Shown: piece after piece, positions 9,255 to 18,930 of the stretch
How positions within the stretch are numbered: the stretch's first letter is position 1
How the letters are laid out: the number at the start of each line of letters is the position of its first letter
Assembly: GCF_000143415.4 (NCBI RefSeq)
Contig: NW_003314301.1
Coordinates: 855,020-919,019, forward strand
From: Selaginella moellendorffii
Taxonomy: Eukaryota > Streptophyta > Lycopodiopsida > Selaginellales > Selaginellaceae
Direction: 5' to 3'
DNA length: 64,000 bases
Position numbers and translations under genes: made by a program
Notes under the pieces: generated by a model
The model's input: only the letters and a program-made list of their open reading frames with translations
Database searches by the model: none
What the model was told of the DNA's origin: nothing

Positions 9255-10742
9255 CTAACGAAGCTTGGGAACAACGGGAAGTCCATCTTTCATGATCAGC
9301 GTCATGTTGATACCGTAGCAAGGCTCTTCTTTTCCCACCACCACAAGCTCAAACTTTGGTACCAGAGCCGCCACCACATACTTCATCTGTAGCATGGCCA
9401 TCTCTTTGCCCAGACACACTCTCGGCCCGGCCTGAAACACCGGAAACTTGAATGGACTCACCTCGACGAACTGGCCATCGTGGATCCATCTCTCGGGCTT
9501 AAACTCGAGGCAGTCCTTCCCCCACAAGCTCTCCATCCTTCCAATAGCGTAGACGTGATACGATACCTTCATCCCCTTCTCCACACAATTACCATCCGGG
9601 AGAACGTCCGAGTTCTTCACGACCTTTGTGTCAATCGGCACTGGGGGATAGAGCCTCATTGATTCGCACAGAGCTGCTTGCAAGTAGACCATGTCCCGAA
9701 GCTCTTTGTAAGTGAATGGCCTGTTTGACCCTTTCGCGACTATACTCCCGACTTTCCTGATGATTTCCTGCTGAACGCCTGGATGATTCGAGAGCAGCCA
9801 GAAGAACCACGAGAGTGACACCGCTGTTGTGTCCTTGCCGGCGAGCACGAAACTTATGATGATATCCCGCAAAAACTCGTCAGAGAAGCTCGTCGAGTCG
9901 AGTCCAATGAACCTCGAGAGCAAGTCCTGGTTGACCCTTCCTTTTTCTTCTCGCCGCTTCTGGACCACTGACACTGCAAACTCGTTCACCACATCCAGCA
10001 CCTCCTTGAGTTCTCTTTCCGGTCCAACGTTGAGAGCTCGCATTAATTTCCACACCAGAGGATGGATCTTTTGGAACCGCAGCGTGCTAAGCGTCGTTGC
10101 CTTGTCAAATGCCTGCGCGAACTTCACATCCGGAAACGATGGATCCAAGCACGCTGGATCAACACCGAAAGAGAGCTTGCAAATGTTGTCGAAGTTAAAC
10201 CTCATGAACAAGTCCTGTAAGTCGATCTCCTTCCCGTCCCGGGAAACACTGGCAAGAGTTGGAAGTAACCGGCTGTGAACTTCGTCCGCCAGGGAATCCA
10301 TGAGGAACTCCCTCAGTGACCTCGTTGTGAACTCGAAGCTCGCAAGTCTCCTCTGAATCTTCCACAGCTCCCCGTCGACATTGAAAATACCATCTCCCAG
10401 CAAGTCGGTCAGGCTCTGCCTCAGGTGTTCTCCCTTGGGATAATTCTCGAAGTTGGTCTTCAAGATGTGCTCCACAGTTGCGGGATTGCCAGTGATTTTG
10501 AAAGTGCTGCCAAACCTCCCAGTGGTGAAAGTATTGGAGGGAGAGTTGATCACATACTCTGTCGACCACTCCAGAAACCTGTGGCTGTTGCGAAGGAAGT
10601 CGAACACATTCCCAACCACTGGATAAAGTACTGGACCGCCTGTTCGTTGCGAGTCGGCTCTTGATTGAATCGTCCTCCGGACTATCCAGCCCACCGCTGC
10701 CGCAAGAACAAAGCTCAAGCTCCACAACATACCTTGGTTCAT
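9255..10742 (-). CDS. Cytochrome P450, CYP94-like (CYP copy 1), intronless
   Basis: A single 495-residue open frame with all P450 hallmarks: N-terminal membrane anchor (about 5-22), I-helix AGKDTTAVS (about 300), ExxR (ESMRLYPP), PERW, and heme loop FQAGPRVCLG with the Cys ligand at about 443. FNFDNICKLSFGVDPACL is characteristic of the CYP86 clan and closest to CYP94, ER-bound fatty-acid or jasmonoyl-Ile omega-hydroxylases; the substrate is not determinable here. Convergent with the NLR pseudogene to its left. CYP copy 2 at 36899 is nearly identical. Confidence 0.92.
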   Translation of the reverse strand: MNQGMLWSLSFVLAAAVGWIVRRTIQSRADSQRTGGPVLYPVVGNVFDFLRNSHRFLEWSTEYVINSPSNTFTTGRFGSTFKITGNPATVEHILKTNFENYPKGEHLRQSLTDLLGDGIFNVDGELWKIQRRLASFEFTTRSLREFLMDSLADEVHSRLLPTLASVSRDGKEIDLQDLFMRFNFDNICKLSFGVDPACLDPSFPDVKFAQAFDKATTLSTLRFQKIHPLVWKLMRALNVGPERELKEVLDVVNEFAVSVVQKRREEKGRVNQDLLSRFIGLDSTSFSDEFLRDIIISFVLAGKDTTAVSLSWFFWLLSNHPGVQQEIIRKVGSIVAKGSNRPFTYKELRDMVYLQAALCESMRLYPPVPIDTKVVKNSDVLPDGNCVEKGMKVSYHVYAIGRMESLWGKDCLEFKPERWIHDGQFVEVSPFKFPVFQAGPRVCLGKEMAMLQMKYVVAALVPKFELVVVGKEEPCYGINMTLIMKDGLPVVPKLR

Positions 10743-11024
10743 GCTGAAAGCCCAGAAAAAGAGTGACGCATGTCAGTCGCCCTGACCAGTTAAAAACCCA
10801 AGTCACAAGGGAAGAAAAGCCAGCCAAAGAAAAAGATTCGAAGAAGCTACTTTGCCATACGATAAGAGATACGGCAGTCATTTGAGACGGTGCGTACCAG
10901 TGGATCTGAAAGTCACCAAGTCAAGTCATTACAAAAGAAATCTAGATTTCTAGTACCTTGCTGAAGTTTGGAATGACCCATGTTTTCTGTTGAGAGCTCT
11001 TCTATTTCCTCCACCCGAAATTCA

Positions 11025-11335
11025 ATTTTGGTACCGGAGTTGCTTCATCGTCTTGACTCTCGGCTCAGCCAGAAACACTAGAAACTTGTCTCGGCCTTAA
11101 ACTCGAGGCATTTCTTATCTTCTCCATCCGGACGACTGTAGTATCATATGGGAGGATACAGCCTCACAAAGCTGCTTGCGAGTAGAGCTCGTCGTAAGAG
11201 AATTTACCTTCGCCAGTATACTCTGATAATTTCTCACGGGTTGAAAGCACCCAGAAGAACCAGGAGCAGTTGTGTCCTTCCCAACCAGCAAAAACTGATG
11301 ACGATTAACTCGATTTTTGTCAGAGGTTCTATGTT
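11025..11335 (-). pseudogene. Second, degenerate CYP fragment
   Basis: Plus-strand sequence aligns with 9350-9850 of the neighbouring CYP: the region complementary to the PERW/heme stretch, then GGATACAGCCTCACAAAGCTGC, then CAGAAGAACCA and TGTGTCCTTCC of the I-helix. It has large deletions and no open frame. The same relic lies beside CYP copy 2 (38665-38995). Confidence 0.7.
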
Positions 11336-11396
11336 CTATTTACTGAAAGAGCAAGTCGTTCAAATCAAGGAGTGAATTCTTAGAAACTGGAGTTGC

Positions 11397-12512
11397 TTAC
11401 GTATGGTCAGGCTTCATGAACTTTGCGTGAACCCAGACTCGCTTCATAGGAACTTTAGTTTTGTGATTCACCAGCTTAATGCAGCAGTACTCCAGTTCAA
11501 CCTGGAAAAAGAACAGACAGAATAAAAATAACAAGGAAACAAGCCTCGTTTTACCTCGAGCAGTCCAGCACCCGTAAAGAGATCACGCACGGCTTCGCAC
11601 GAGAAGAAATACGACAAGGTACCATCGAGACGGCGATAGCAATTAGCAGCTACTTTTTGGTCTGCTGGAAATCTCAACATCGTCATGTCATACAAGCCTG
11701 TAAGCTTGCCACTGTGAGTCTTACTTCACGGAGAAATAGCATACCATAATCTCGAAAGAGAAGCATTCCACCGGGTCGGAGTACAGAGCAACATTCTTTG
11801 AGAAGGTTGCTCATTTGATCCAGATCTGCCAGCGCGGAAAGAGCGAAAATCTGAAAAGACAAATCAGTTTTAATTGCAAGACAATTTCAGGCTTACCAGC
11901 GTGATGAAATCTGCTCCTCCTTCGCAGCAGCTTACAAGGGAGCTCTTGATACCAAAGTCAGAGGCTCGACAGGCGTCACAAGCCAGCCACGTCGGAAGTG
12001 CCTCGCAGGAAGGATCGCAAACAAAAGTCCAAAGCCTCGACTTTGCTTGCTCATTCAAAGCTTTCTCTCCCATTTTGTTTGTGAGGCTCACGGCAGCCTC
12101 ACTGAGGTCGCAAGCATACACTCTAGCGGTTGTTGTTGCTCTGGAACAAAATAAGTCCTTCAGTAAGAGGGAATAGCAAACAACATCAAACCTCAATGGC
12201 CGAACTTCCAGCTCCACATCCAACCTCCAGAACAGTGAAGTCTTGATTAGATCTTCCAAGCTCAGGGAACTCTTTGAGAAGATACCTACGTTCCTGCAAT
12301 GTGGAAAGCCCGTAAGGCAACAGTGCAGTGCTGATGCTTACTTTAAAGAAGAAGCCTTGAGAGTGTCGGCTGTGAAACTTCTCCCATGCCAAGGCTGCAG
12401 TACAGGCATGCTCGCTAGAAATCACCTCGTCTTCTACGCGAGCCAAATCCTAGCCAAAGAGAACAAGCCATTGATCAGTAAAAGGAAACAATATAATGTA
12501 AGCCCAACCTGT
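11397..12512 (-). pseudogene. METTL2/6/8-type methyltransferase copy 1, lacking exon 1
   Basis: Exons 2-7 match the intact gene at 39057-40254, including SAM motif EVGCGAG and the C-terminal YFFSCEAVRDLFTGAGLLE. Exon 1 is missing: similarity ends at about 12512 in intron 1/exon 1, where AT-rich DNA begins. An 8-bp deletion at the end of exon 3 (SSAIEV instead of SSAIPILR) also removes the correct frame at the splice donor. It is probably non-functional. Confidence 0.85.
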
Positions 12513-13189
12513 GCGCTCTCCACACTAATTATAGTAATATAACATATGGACCATTCATTTAGGATTAAATTTGGTTCATCCATTCTTATATATAAGTAGG
12601 GGTGTAAACCCCAATTAAGATACATAATTTTATATCTCAAGCACTCACAACTTGAACAATTATATATTATAGCTCAGAACTAATAGTTTAATTTGCAACC
12701 ATACTAAATAAATGTGATTGTAAAGAAAAAGAAAATTATAAAGCTTGTCTCTTAAACAATATTTATTTAAATATTTATTTTAGATTTTTTTTAAATTCTA
12801 AAAAATACTTAATGTAATAATTTAATATATTATTTTCAATATATAGTTTTTTAAAAATAAATTATACACTGTATATAAAAGTGAGGTATAATCTTATTAA
12901 TTTCTTACTTAGAAAACATAAAGAATCCAAATATAAAAAATAATTACATATCCTTTCTTACTTAATATAATTAAAATAATAAATAAATTAAATTATGAAA
13001 ATAATTAAAATCAGTGGTATTGTGTTATTTTAATGTTTTTAAGTAAAGTAAAATGTGGTAATATATCTTATGATTATATTTACAGCATATTTTGTTACTT
13101 TTAAGAATTTAAATAAATACAATTTAAAAACTAGCATGCATCCTCATATACACCATTATTTCAAAATTTTATGAAGTCATGCCAGATAG
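12513..13189. other. AT-rich spacer
   Basis: This stretch is about 80% A+T, with no convincing open frame and only low-complexity runs. It replaces METTL exon 1 and the METTL-ZIP4 junction that would be expected here. I see no terminal repeats that would identify it as a particular element. Confidence 0.5.
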
Positions 13190-13338
13190 AAGGAAGAATG
13201 TAACCATCTTGAAAGTGTTCAACCTGATGGATCCAATGGCACTAGATTATAAAAGCATCTCGACAAAGGTACACATGGTATTCCCTTGAGAGGTCTGGCG
13301 GTTGGTAGCTTAGCTCCAAGATTTGCAGCCATTACACC
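13190..13338 (-). pseudogene. ZIP4 5' fragment, left part (split by Gypsy)
   Basis: GAAGAATGTAACCATCTTGA through GGTAGCTTAGCTCCAAGATT aligns with 1564-1700 of the ZIP4 remnant. CpG sites are extensively changed to TpG or CpA. The Gypsy insertion starts at 13339. Confidence 0.7.
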
Positions 13339-13571
13339 TGTTATGATCCGGAGCAAAAAGACAAAGATCTAGTTGCCCAAGACTATGCTACACCACCTCT
13401 TGAGGTTCCTCACCACCCAACCACCCCCGAGCTACCTCAAAAGCTCCACTGCGCCGCCGCTCCATTGTGAGCCCTAGGGTAGGTTAAGTCCCTTACCCTA
13501 ACATGCCTTAATATACCCTTGAGCCTCCCTTTGACCGACGTTGACCACGTAGTCAAAGCTGGCGCCTAACA
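13339..13571 (-). repeat. Left LTR (3' LTR of the minus-strand Gypsy)
   Basis: On the minus strand it begins TGTTAGGCGCCAG and ends GATCATAACA, 233 bp. The polypurine tract lies directly inside it. Confidence 0.7.
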
Positions 13572-13726
13572 ATTCTTCCCCCCCAACAAAGTCCTTGTCC
13601 CAAGGACGAGTTGTACCGGTGATCACCCTTTCTGGGGAATCCTGCTCAAGCTCCTGGTCCATCTTCCACAGCCGTATACATCAAGGAGGCATTGGGCCCG
13701 TCACTCCGAGATAGTACACCTTTCAA

Positions 13727-16084
13727 CTAGCTGACATAAAATACCGGATGAATTTTCACCCCAACTGGCAGCCGCACTCGATAAGCCGCTTTACCAATGC
13801 GCTCCAGCACTTCATATGGACCAGCATATCGATGGGAAAGTTTATCACTCTTCCCTGTCCGTAAAGGCACCAAGGTGTTCCGCCGCTCACTTGACGGAAA
13901 GATCACTCGCACAAAGACGAGATCACCCATCTTATATTCCCGGAATTGGCGATGCTCATTGGCAAACTTCTCCGCTCTATCCTGAGCTGCTTGCAAATTC
14001 CGTTTGCACACCACCAGAATCTCATCAAGTTCTGTGTCCAGATCAGTTGCCTCGGAATCAAGCTTATCTTGAACGTCCTTACTCAAATGCAATCCCAACT
14101 CCACCGCTGTTCGAGGATGCCTTCCAAACATGGCAAAGTAAGGACTTAGTTTGGTTCCACTGTGTTGGCTATTGTTGTAAGCAAATTGCACCAACGGAAG
14201 ATATAAATCCCACTGTCCTTGCCTTTGACCAATGCTACAACGTAGCATATCCTCCACCACCTGATTCACACGCTCAGTTTGCCCATCCGTCTGAGGATGA
14301 TCTCCACTCGAGAGTTTCAAAGTCACTTGCATAGCCTTTGCAAAGCTTTTCCAAAATCCACTAGTGAACTTTGAATCTCGATCACTAATGATGTTCTCCG
14401 GCAAACCAAAATCAGGAAAAACCTTCTCCAAGTAAACCGCAGCCAAGTCTGAGGCAGTGACAGTCTTCCGAAGAGCCAACAACCGCACATACTTCGTCAA
14501 CCGATCCACTATGACCCATACTTGCTCCTTTTGCCTTTGTGTTCGTGGCAAACAAGTGATGAAGTCCATAGAGATACTACACCAACGGCTCTGAGGAATA
14601 GGTAAAGGTTGCAAAAGTCCCCCCGGCTTCTCCCGTGGCACCTTAACCCGCTGACAAAGCTCGCATGATTTACAATACTTGAGGATATCAGCCTTCATAT
14701 TCCTCCAATAAAAGTTGCGCTTAATCAACTCATACGTCTTCTTCCCCCCAAAATGACCGGCCTCTGGACGATCATGATAGTGGAATAAAACTTGAGTAAT
14801 TAACGCATCCACCCGTGGCAAATAGACACAGCCATTGTAGTAGAGAATCCCATCCACCAATGAGAAAGGAGCTTCCATCTGGTCTCGCAAAGAGGCCACC
14901 TCAGCATCCTGAGCCTGAGCATGCTCAACCAACTGCCCAAACTCGCTGACCACCTTACTCAAATGATGACAAAATCGTGTTCGTAACGTCGTCACATGAC
15001 GAACACGAGATAAAGCATCCGCCACCACATTTGATTTTCCCGGACGATGCTCAATAGGAAACTCCCCAAACTCCATGAGTTTGACCATCCAACGAGCTTG
15101 CCTAGTGTTCAACTCCTTCTGTGTGAAAAGATACACAAGTGGTTTGTGATCTGTCAACACCACGAACACTGCACCATAAAGATAGTGCCGCCACGTCCGC
15201 AAAGCATGAACAATAGAGAGTAACTCTTGCTCATATGTGGAATAGCGTTGCTCCGCGGAATTCAAAGTTCGACTCTCATATGCAATAGGCTGTCCCTCTT
15301 GCATGAGAACTCCTCCCAGTGCATAACCACTCGCATCGCATGTCACCTCGTAAGGTTTCGATGGATCAGCAATGCGAAGCACTGGAGCCTCGATCAACAA
15401 TCGTTTCAGCGCCACAAAACTCTCCTCTTGTGGCGTCTTCCACTCGAATGGCACATTCTTGCGTAACAACCGCGTCAACGGAATAGCCACCTCTGCAAAC
15501 TTATGCTGGAAACGTCGGTAGTAACTAGCCATACCAAGAAAACTGCGCAACTCGGCCACTGTAGTCGGTGTAGGCCAGTTTTCCACCACAGCCACCTTCC
15601 TTGGATCCGTCTTGACACCCTTAGATGTCACAATATGGCCTAGATATTCCACCTCCGACTTTGCAAATTCACATTTGCTCTTCTTCGCATAAAGTTTGCT
15701 GTCTCGAAGTAACGAAAGAACCTTGCGCAAATGCACCCTATGCTCCTCCATATTCTTGCTAAAAACAAGAATATAATCCAAGAAAATCTCCACAAACTCA
15801 TGAAGATAATGCCCAAATACCTCCGTCATCAACCGAGTAAATGTGGCCGGTGCATTCGTCAAACCAAACGGCATAACGGTAAACTCAAAATGTCCAAAGC
15901 TTGTGTTGAATGCCGTCTTGGAGATAGATGCATCATCCATTGCAATCTGATGATATCCACTCCTCAGATCAATCTTGGTAAACACTTGTGCTTCACCAAG
16001 CTTGTCTAGGATATCATCCACACGTGGCATCGGCATCTTGTCCTTCATTGTCTTCTTGTTTAAAGCACGGTAGTCAATACACAT
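13727..16084 (-). pseudogene. Gypsy pol: RT, RNase H, integrase
   Basis: A 785-codon open frame in the same frame as the upstream gag-pro. RT: CIDYRALNK, FGLTNAPATF, and an active site reading FLDYILVFS where FLDD or YIDD is expected, so one catalytic Asp is replaced by Tyr. RNase H: TCDASGYALG, LTDHKPL. Integrase: HHCC zinc finger (HYHDRPEAGHFGG ... CELCQRV), DDE residues in SMDFITCLP and ISDRDSKFTS, HPQTDGQTERVN uninterrupted. It ends GVKIHPVFYVS with no chromodomain. A TAG at 16085-16087 separates it from gag-pro. Confidence 0.9.
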
Positions 16085-17905
16085 CTACATTGAACCGTCC
16101 TTCTTCTTCACAAGCAAGACCGGAGCACCAAACGAAGACTTACTTGGCTGAATAAATCCAAACTCAAGTAACTCCTTGACTTGTCGTTGAACTTCTTGCT
16201 CCTCCGCATAACTTAACCGAAATGGACGCCGGTAAATTGGCCGCGTCCCCGGCTCCAATATAATCCCATGCTCCACACCTCGTAATGGAGGCAATCCATG
16301 AGGAAGTTCAGATGGAAAAACATCAGAAAACTCATCAAGTACATCCCGTACTGCTGCTTCTCCCCCACACGTGCCTTGGTCCCCCAAGTCACGAACAAAC
16401 AGCAAGTAACTTGAAAGTGCTTTTCCATTACGACAAGCCCGCTTCAAAGATGTAGTAGAGAGCATAACAACTGGTGGTTGAACGCCCTCGCCAAACCACA
16501 CATCTTTAACGCCACCATACTCCAGCGAGATATGCTTAATGCTCCACTTTATCTCTGGATCCACCTTCACCAACCATGGCATCCCAAGAATGAGATCCAC
16601 ACGATGGATATCCGCGAGATAAAAAGTCTCCACAAGTGTGGTTTTGCCAACCAACACTTCCAGCCCCTTGACACAAGCATCGAAATGCTGAGCAAAGGTA
16701 GCTGCACCTTCCACTGTGTATGGAACAACTCCACGTGTGTTCAGGCGATGCTCCGCAACAAACTTTGCCGAAACAAAGTTGTCATCACTCCCACTATCCA
16801 GTAAAATCCGCACTGGATCGCCACGGAACACGCCCTCCAGCATTAAAGCTGATTCACGCGTATCCTCGAGCTCCATCTTGTTCCACACACAGTTGAGTTG
16901 ACGAGCAACGATCGAAAGTCTCTTCCTCCGACCGGAATGGTCGTTCTCGTCATCCTCACGCTGTAAAGCTTGCAACTTTTTAGTATCTGACTTACCGTGA
17001 GAAGATGATTGGCCATTCTTCTTGTCCTGCTGCTTGTTCTTCAACTGCGGACAATCAGCCTTGTAGTGTCCAAGTTCGCCGCAATGATGACAACCCTGTC
17101 TATAATTCTTCACAAAGAACTTCTGCTTCTTGGACCCCTTTGCATCTGAAGTAGTCACCACCGACTTCAACTTGTGATGCTTGTTCCCCTCCTTGTGTCC
17201 ACGGCGATCATCACGACGATTCTCGACAGAAGGACTCCGCGAACGCTTGCGAGACTTGTGCTTGTCATTGTCAAGGCGACGAGCCACATCAAAGAGCTCC
17301 TCCAAACTCTTTGTAGGCTGAGAATGACGCAAGTGTTGCCGCATACTCTCACTATGGAGGCCATCAATGAAGTAGGACTTGTTCTGATCTGGATCCTTCG
17401 TTGGAACACGACTAATCAAGCGAGTAAGCTTCTCAATATAGTCCCCGAGCGTCATTTTCCCTTGCTGGAAATGGCGAAGTTCTGTACGAGCATTCTCCAC
17501 GTCGTAATGAGGGGCAAAACGTAAACGAAAAGTAGCCTCAAACTCATCCATGGTAAACACCGGTGGTTTCTTATCCGCAACACGGGACTCCTCAAGCCAA
17601 TTCCACCATCGAAGACCCGCATCACGCAAAACCATCGGAATAGCCACTAAAGCCTCTGCATCTAGAGTTCCTCTAGCAGCCAAGAACTTCTTCACATTGG
17701 CTAGCCAAGCGAGACACTCGTCCACACCACCATCACCGGAAAAGGTTGGAATCTTGAGTCGATCTACCAAAGAAGGCTTACTTGGAGCGCTACCCCGTCC
17801 AGCCTCGAGTGCCTCAACACGCCCACGCATGGTATCCATCATGCCATGCATCTCGTCTTGCATCTCTTGCTGATTTTTATTAAGGGCTCGCAGCTCATGA
17901 ACCAC
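16085..17905 (-). pseudogene. Gypsy gag-protease and RT N-terminus
   Basis: 606 codons. Capsid-like region with LRWWNWLEE and FRLRFAPHYD, zinc knuckle CHHCGELGHYKADCP (CX2CX4HX4C), protease ILLDSGSDDNFV, then the RT start [11 protein letters not shown] directly followed by TAG. The frame remains open upstream to about 18050 without an ATG, so the true start is unclear (GTG at 17905 is only where the listed frame begins). Confidence 0.85.
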
Positions 17906-17967
17906 ATCTTGAATGGTCCAAATCTCTGCAGCTTCGTCGGCACCATTGTCGGCACCACCTCGGATCC

Positions 17968-18262
17968 TAACATTGGTATCGGAGCCCAGTTCGATTCTTG
18001 TGGCTGACGAGTGGGGCAGGAATATTCTGAAGGAATATTCAACATGGTGGATCTAGAGGGAGAACCAAAGTTTGGTAAACCCTAAGAGAAGGACCATGGT
18101 GACCGGATGGTGGCCTAAGTATGATCGCGGACAATCATTCCCTGATGAAAGGGAGGATTGTTAGGCACCAGGTCAGGATAATAGGATAAAGAAAGGGCAC
18201 TACAATCAAGTGATCACCCCTTTAGCCAGTTGGCTTAGGGTGTAAGGGATAAGATCCTAACA
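17968..18262 (+). mobile_element. Plus-oriented LTR end-PBS-PPT-LTR segment
   Basis: GATCCTAACA followed by TTGGTATCGGAGCC (17974-17988) is a typical LTR end plus initiator-Met tRNA primer site, on the plus strand. About 170 bp later, GAAAGGGAGGAT (polypurine) precedes an LTR-like unit 18159-18262 with TGTTAGG...CCTAACA termini. Orientation is opposite to the gag-pol to its left, whose LTR starts with nearly the same 13 bases. Confidence 0.5.
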
Positions 18263-18317
18263 GCACCTCTCAAAGCTTAGATTTGACATTCTTGGAGCTC
18301 TTTGGCAATATCAACAT

Positions 18318-18480
18318 TGATTCTCAGAGAAAAAGCCTGCTAGGTGTTCGATCCTTTGCAGCAGATTCACAGTAGCCACATTGCCAATCCCTGGATCACT
18401 ACGCACCTCCGAGATGAGCATCTTGACAGCAAGCTATCCCTCGTCCAGTCCTGCCAAGCCTAGAATAGTTTCCCGCTCAA
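18318..18480 (-). pseudogene. ZIP4 5' fragment, right part
   Basis: ATTCTCAGAGAAAAAGCCTG through ATCTTGACAGCAAGC and the CCTAGAATAG tail align with 1705-1860. This continues the fragment interrupted at 13339. Confidence 0.7.
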
Positions 18481-18930
18481 CTTTGAATCGGCAAGATGTA
18501 CACGTGGCCACCCGTAATTGGGTTTTGTCGGTGGAATTAAACATTGCCACGTGTAAGAAGTTTTGATGCGAGAACAAGACTGCCAGTACATGTACAGCCT
18601 GACAGCTAATGCGACCATTAAAAAAGCAATGGATGGTCTCTTGGTGGGACATTGATTTGATCTTCTCTTCTTTTGAAAGGTACGCTTGTTACACGCGACT
18701 AGTCTAAGTCGTGCTTTAGTCTTCTTTTCCTCCGTTTTTAATGGTGTCATCTAAAAAATTAGAAAACGCGCACGCGAGAGAACCCACTTTGCATCATTTT
18801 GTATGTCTGAACTGGCGAGTTTCAGTGCAAGAAAGAAAAGAAAAAGAAACAGCATTTTACCTTGAAAAGGTGTCGAGATTGTCGTCCAAGAATTCACGAG
18901 TCTGTTAAGCAAAATACAGAGCTTGTATCC
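18481..18930. promoter_or_regulatory. NLR2 upstream region with G-boxes
   Basis: It aligns with the NLR1 upstream region (1861-2273). Two CACGTG sites at 18501-18506 and 18548-18553. An extra segment at about 18800-18900 is absent before NLR1, so the 5' leader differs between the genes. Confidence 0.4.

Larger units (their letters stand above)
13339..18262 (-). mobile_element. Ty3/Gypsy retrotransposon, minus strand, with atypical right end
   Basis: The element carries gag, protease, RT, RNase H and integrase on the minus strand (13727-17905). The left LTR (13339-13571) is followed by a polypurine tract at 13573-13585 (minus-strand GGGGGGG AAGAA), as expected for a 3' LTR. No matching minus-oriented 5' LTR is visible on the right. 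Instead a plus-oriented LTR-like segment (18159-18262) is found. Flanks ACACC and GCACC are a possible imperfect target duplication. It is inserted in a ZIP4 5' fragment. Confidence 0.85.

Noticed and set aside
10195-10881. 228-codon minus-strand frame and the 149-codon plus-strand frame over the CYP
   Set aside because: Both are shadows of the intact P450 reading frame, with no family match; the same shadows recur over CYP copy 2.
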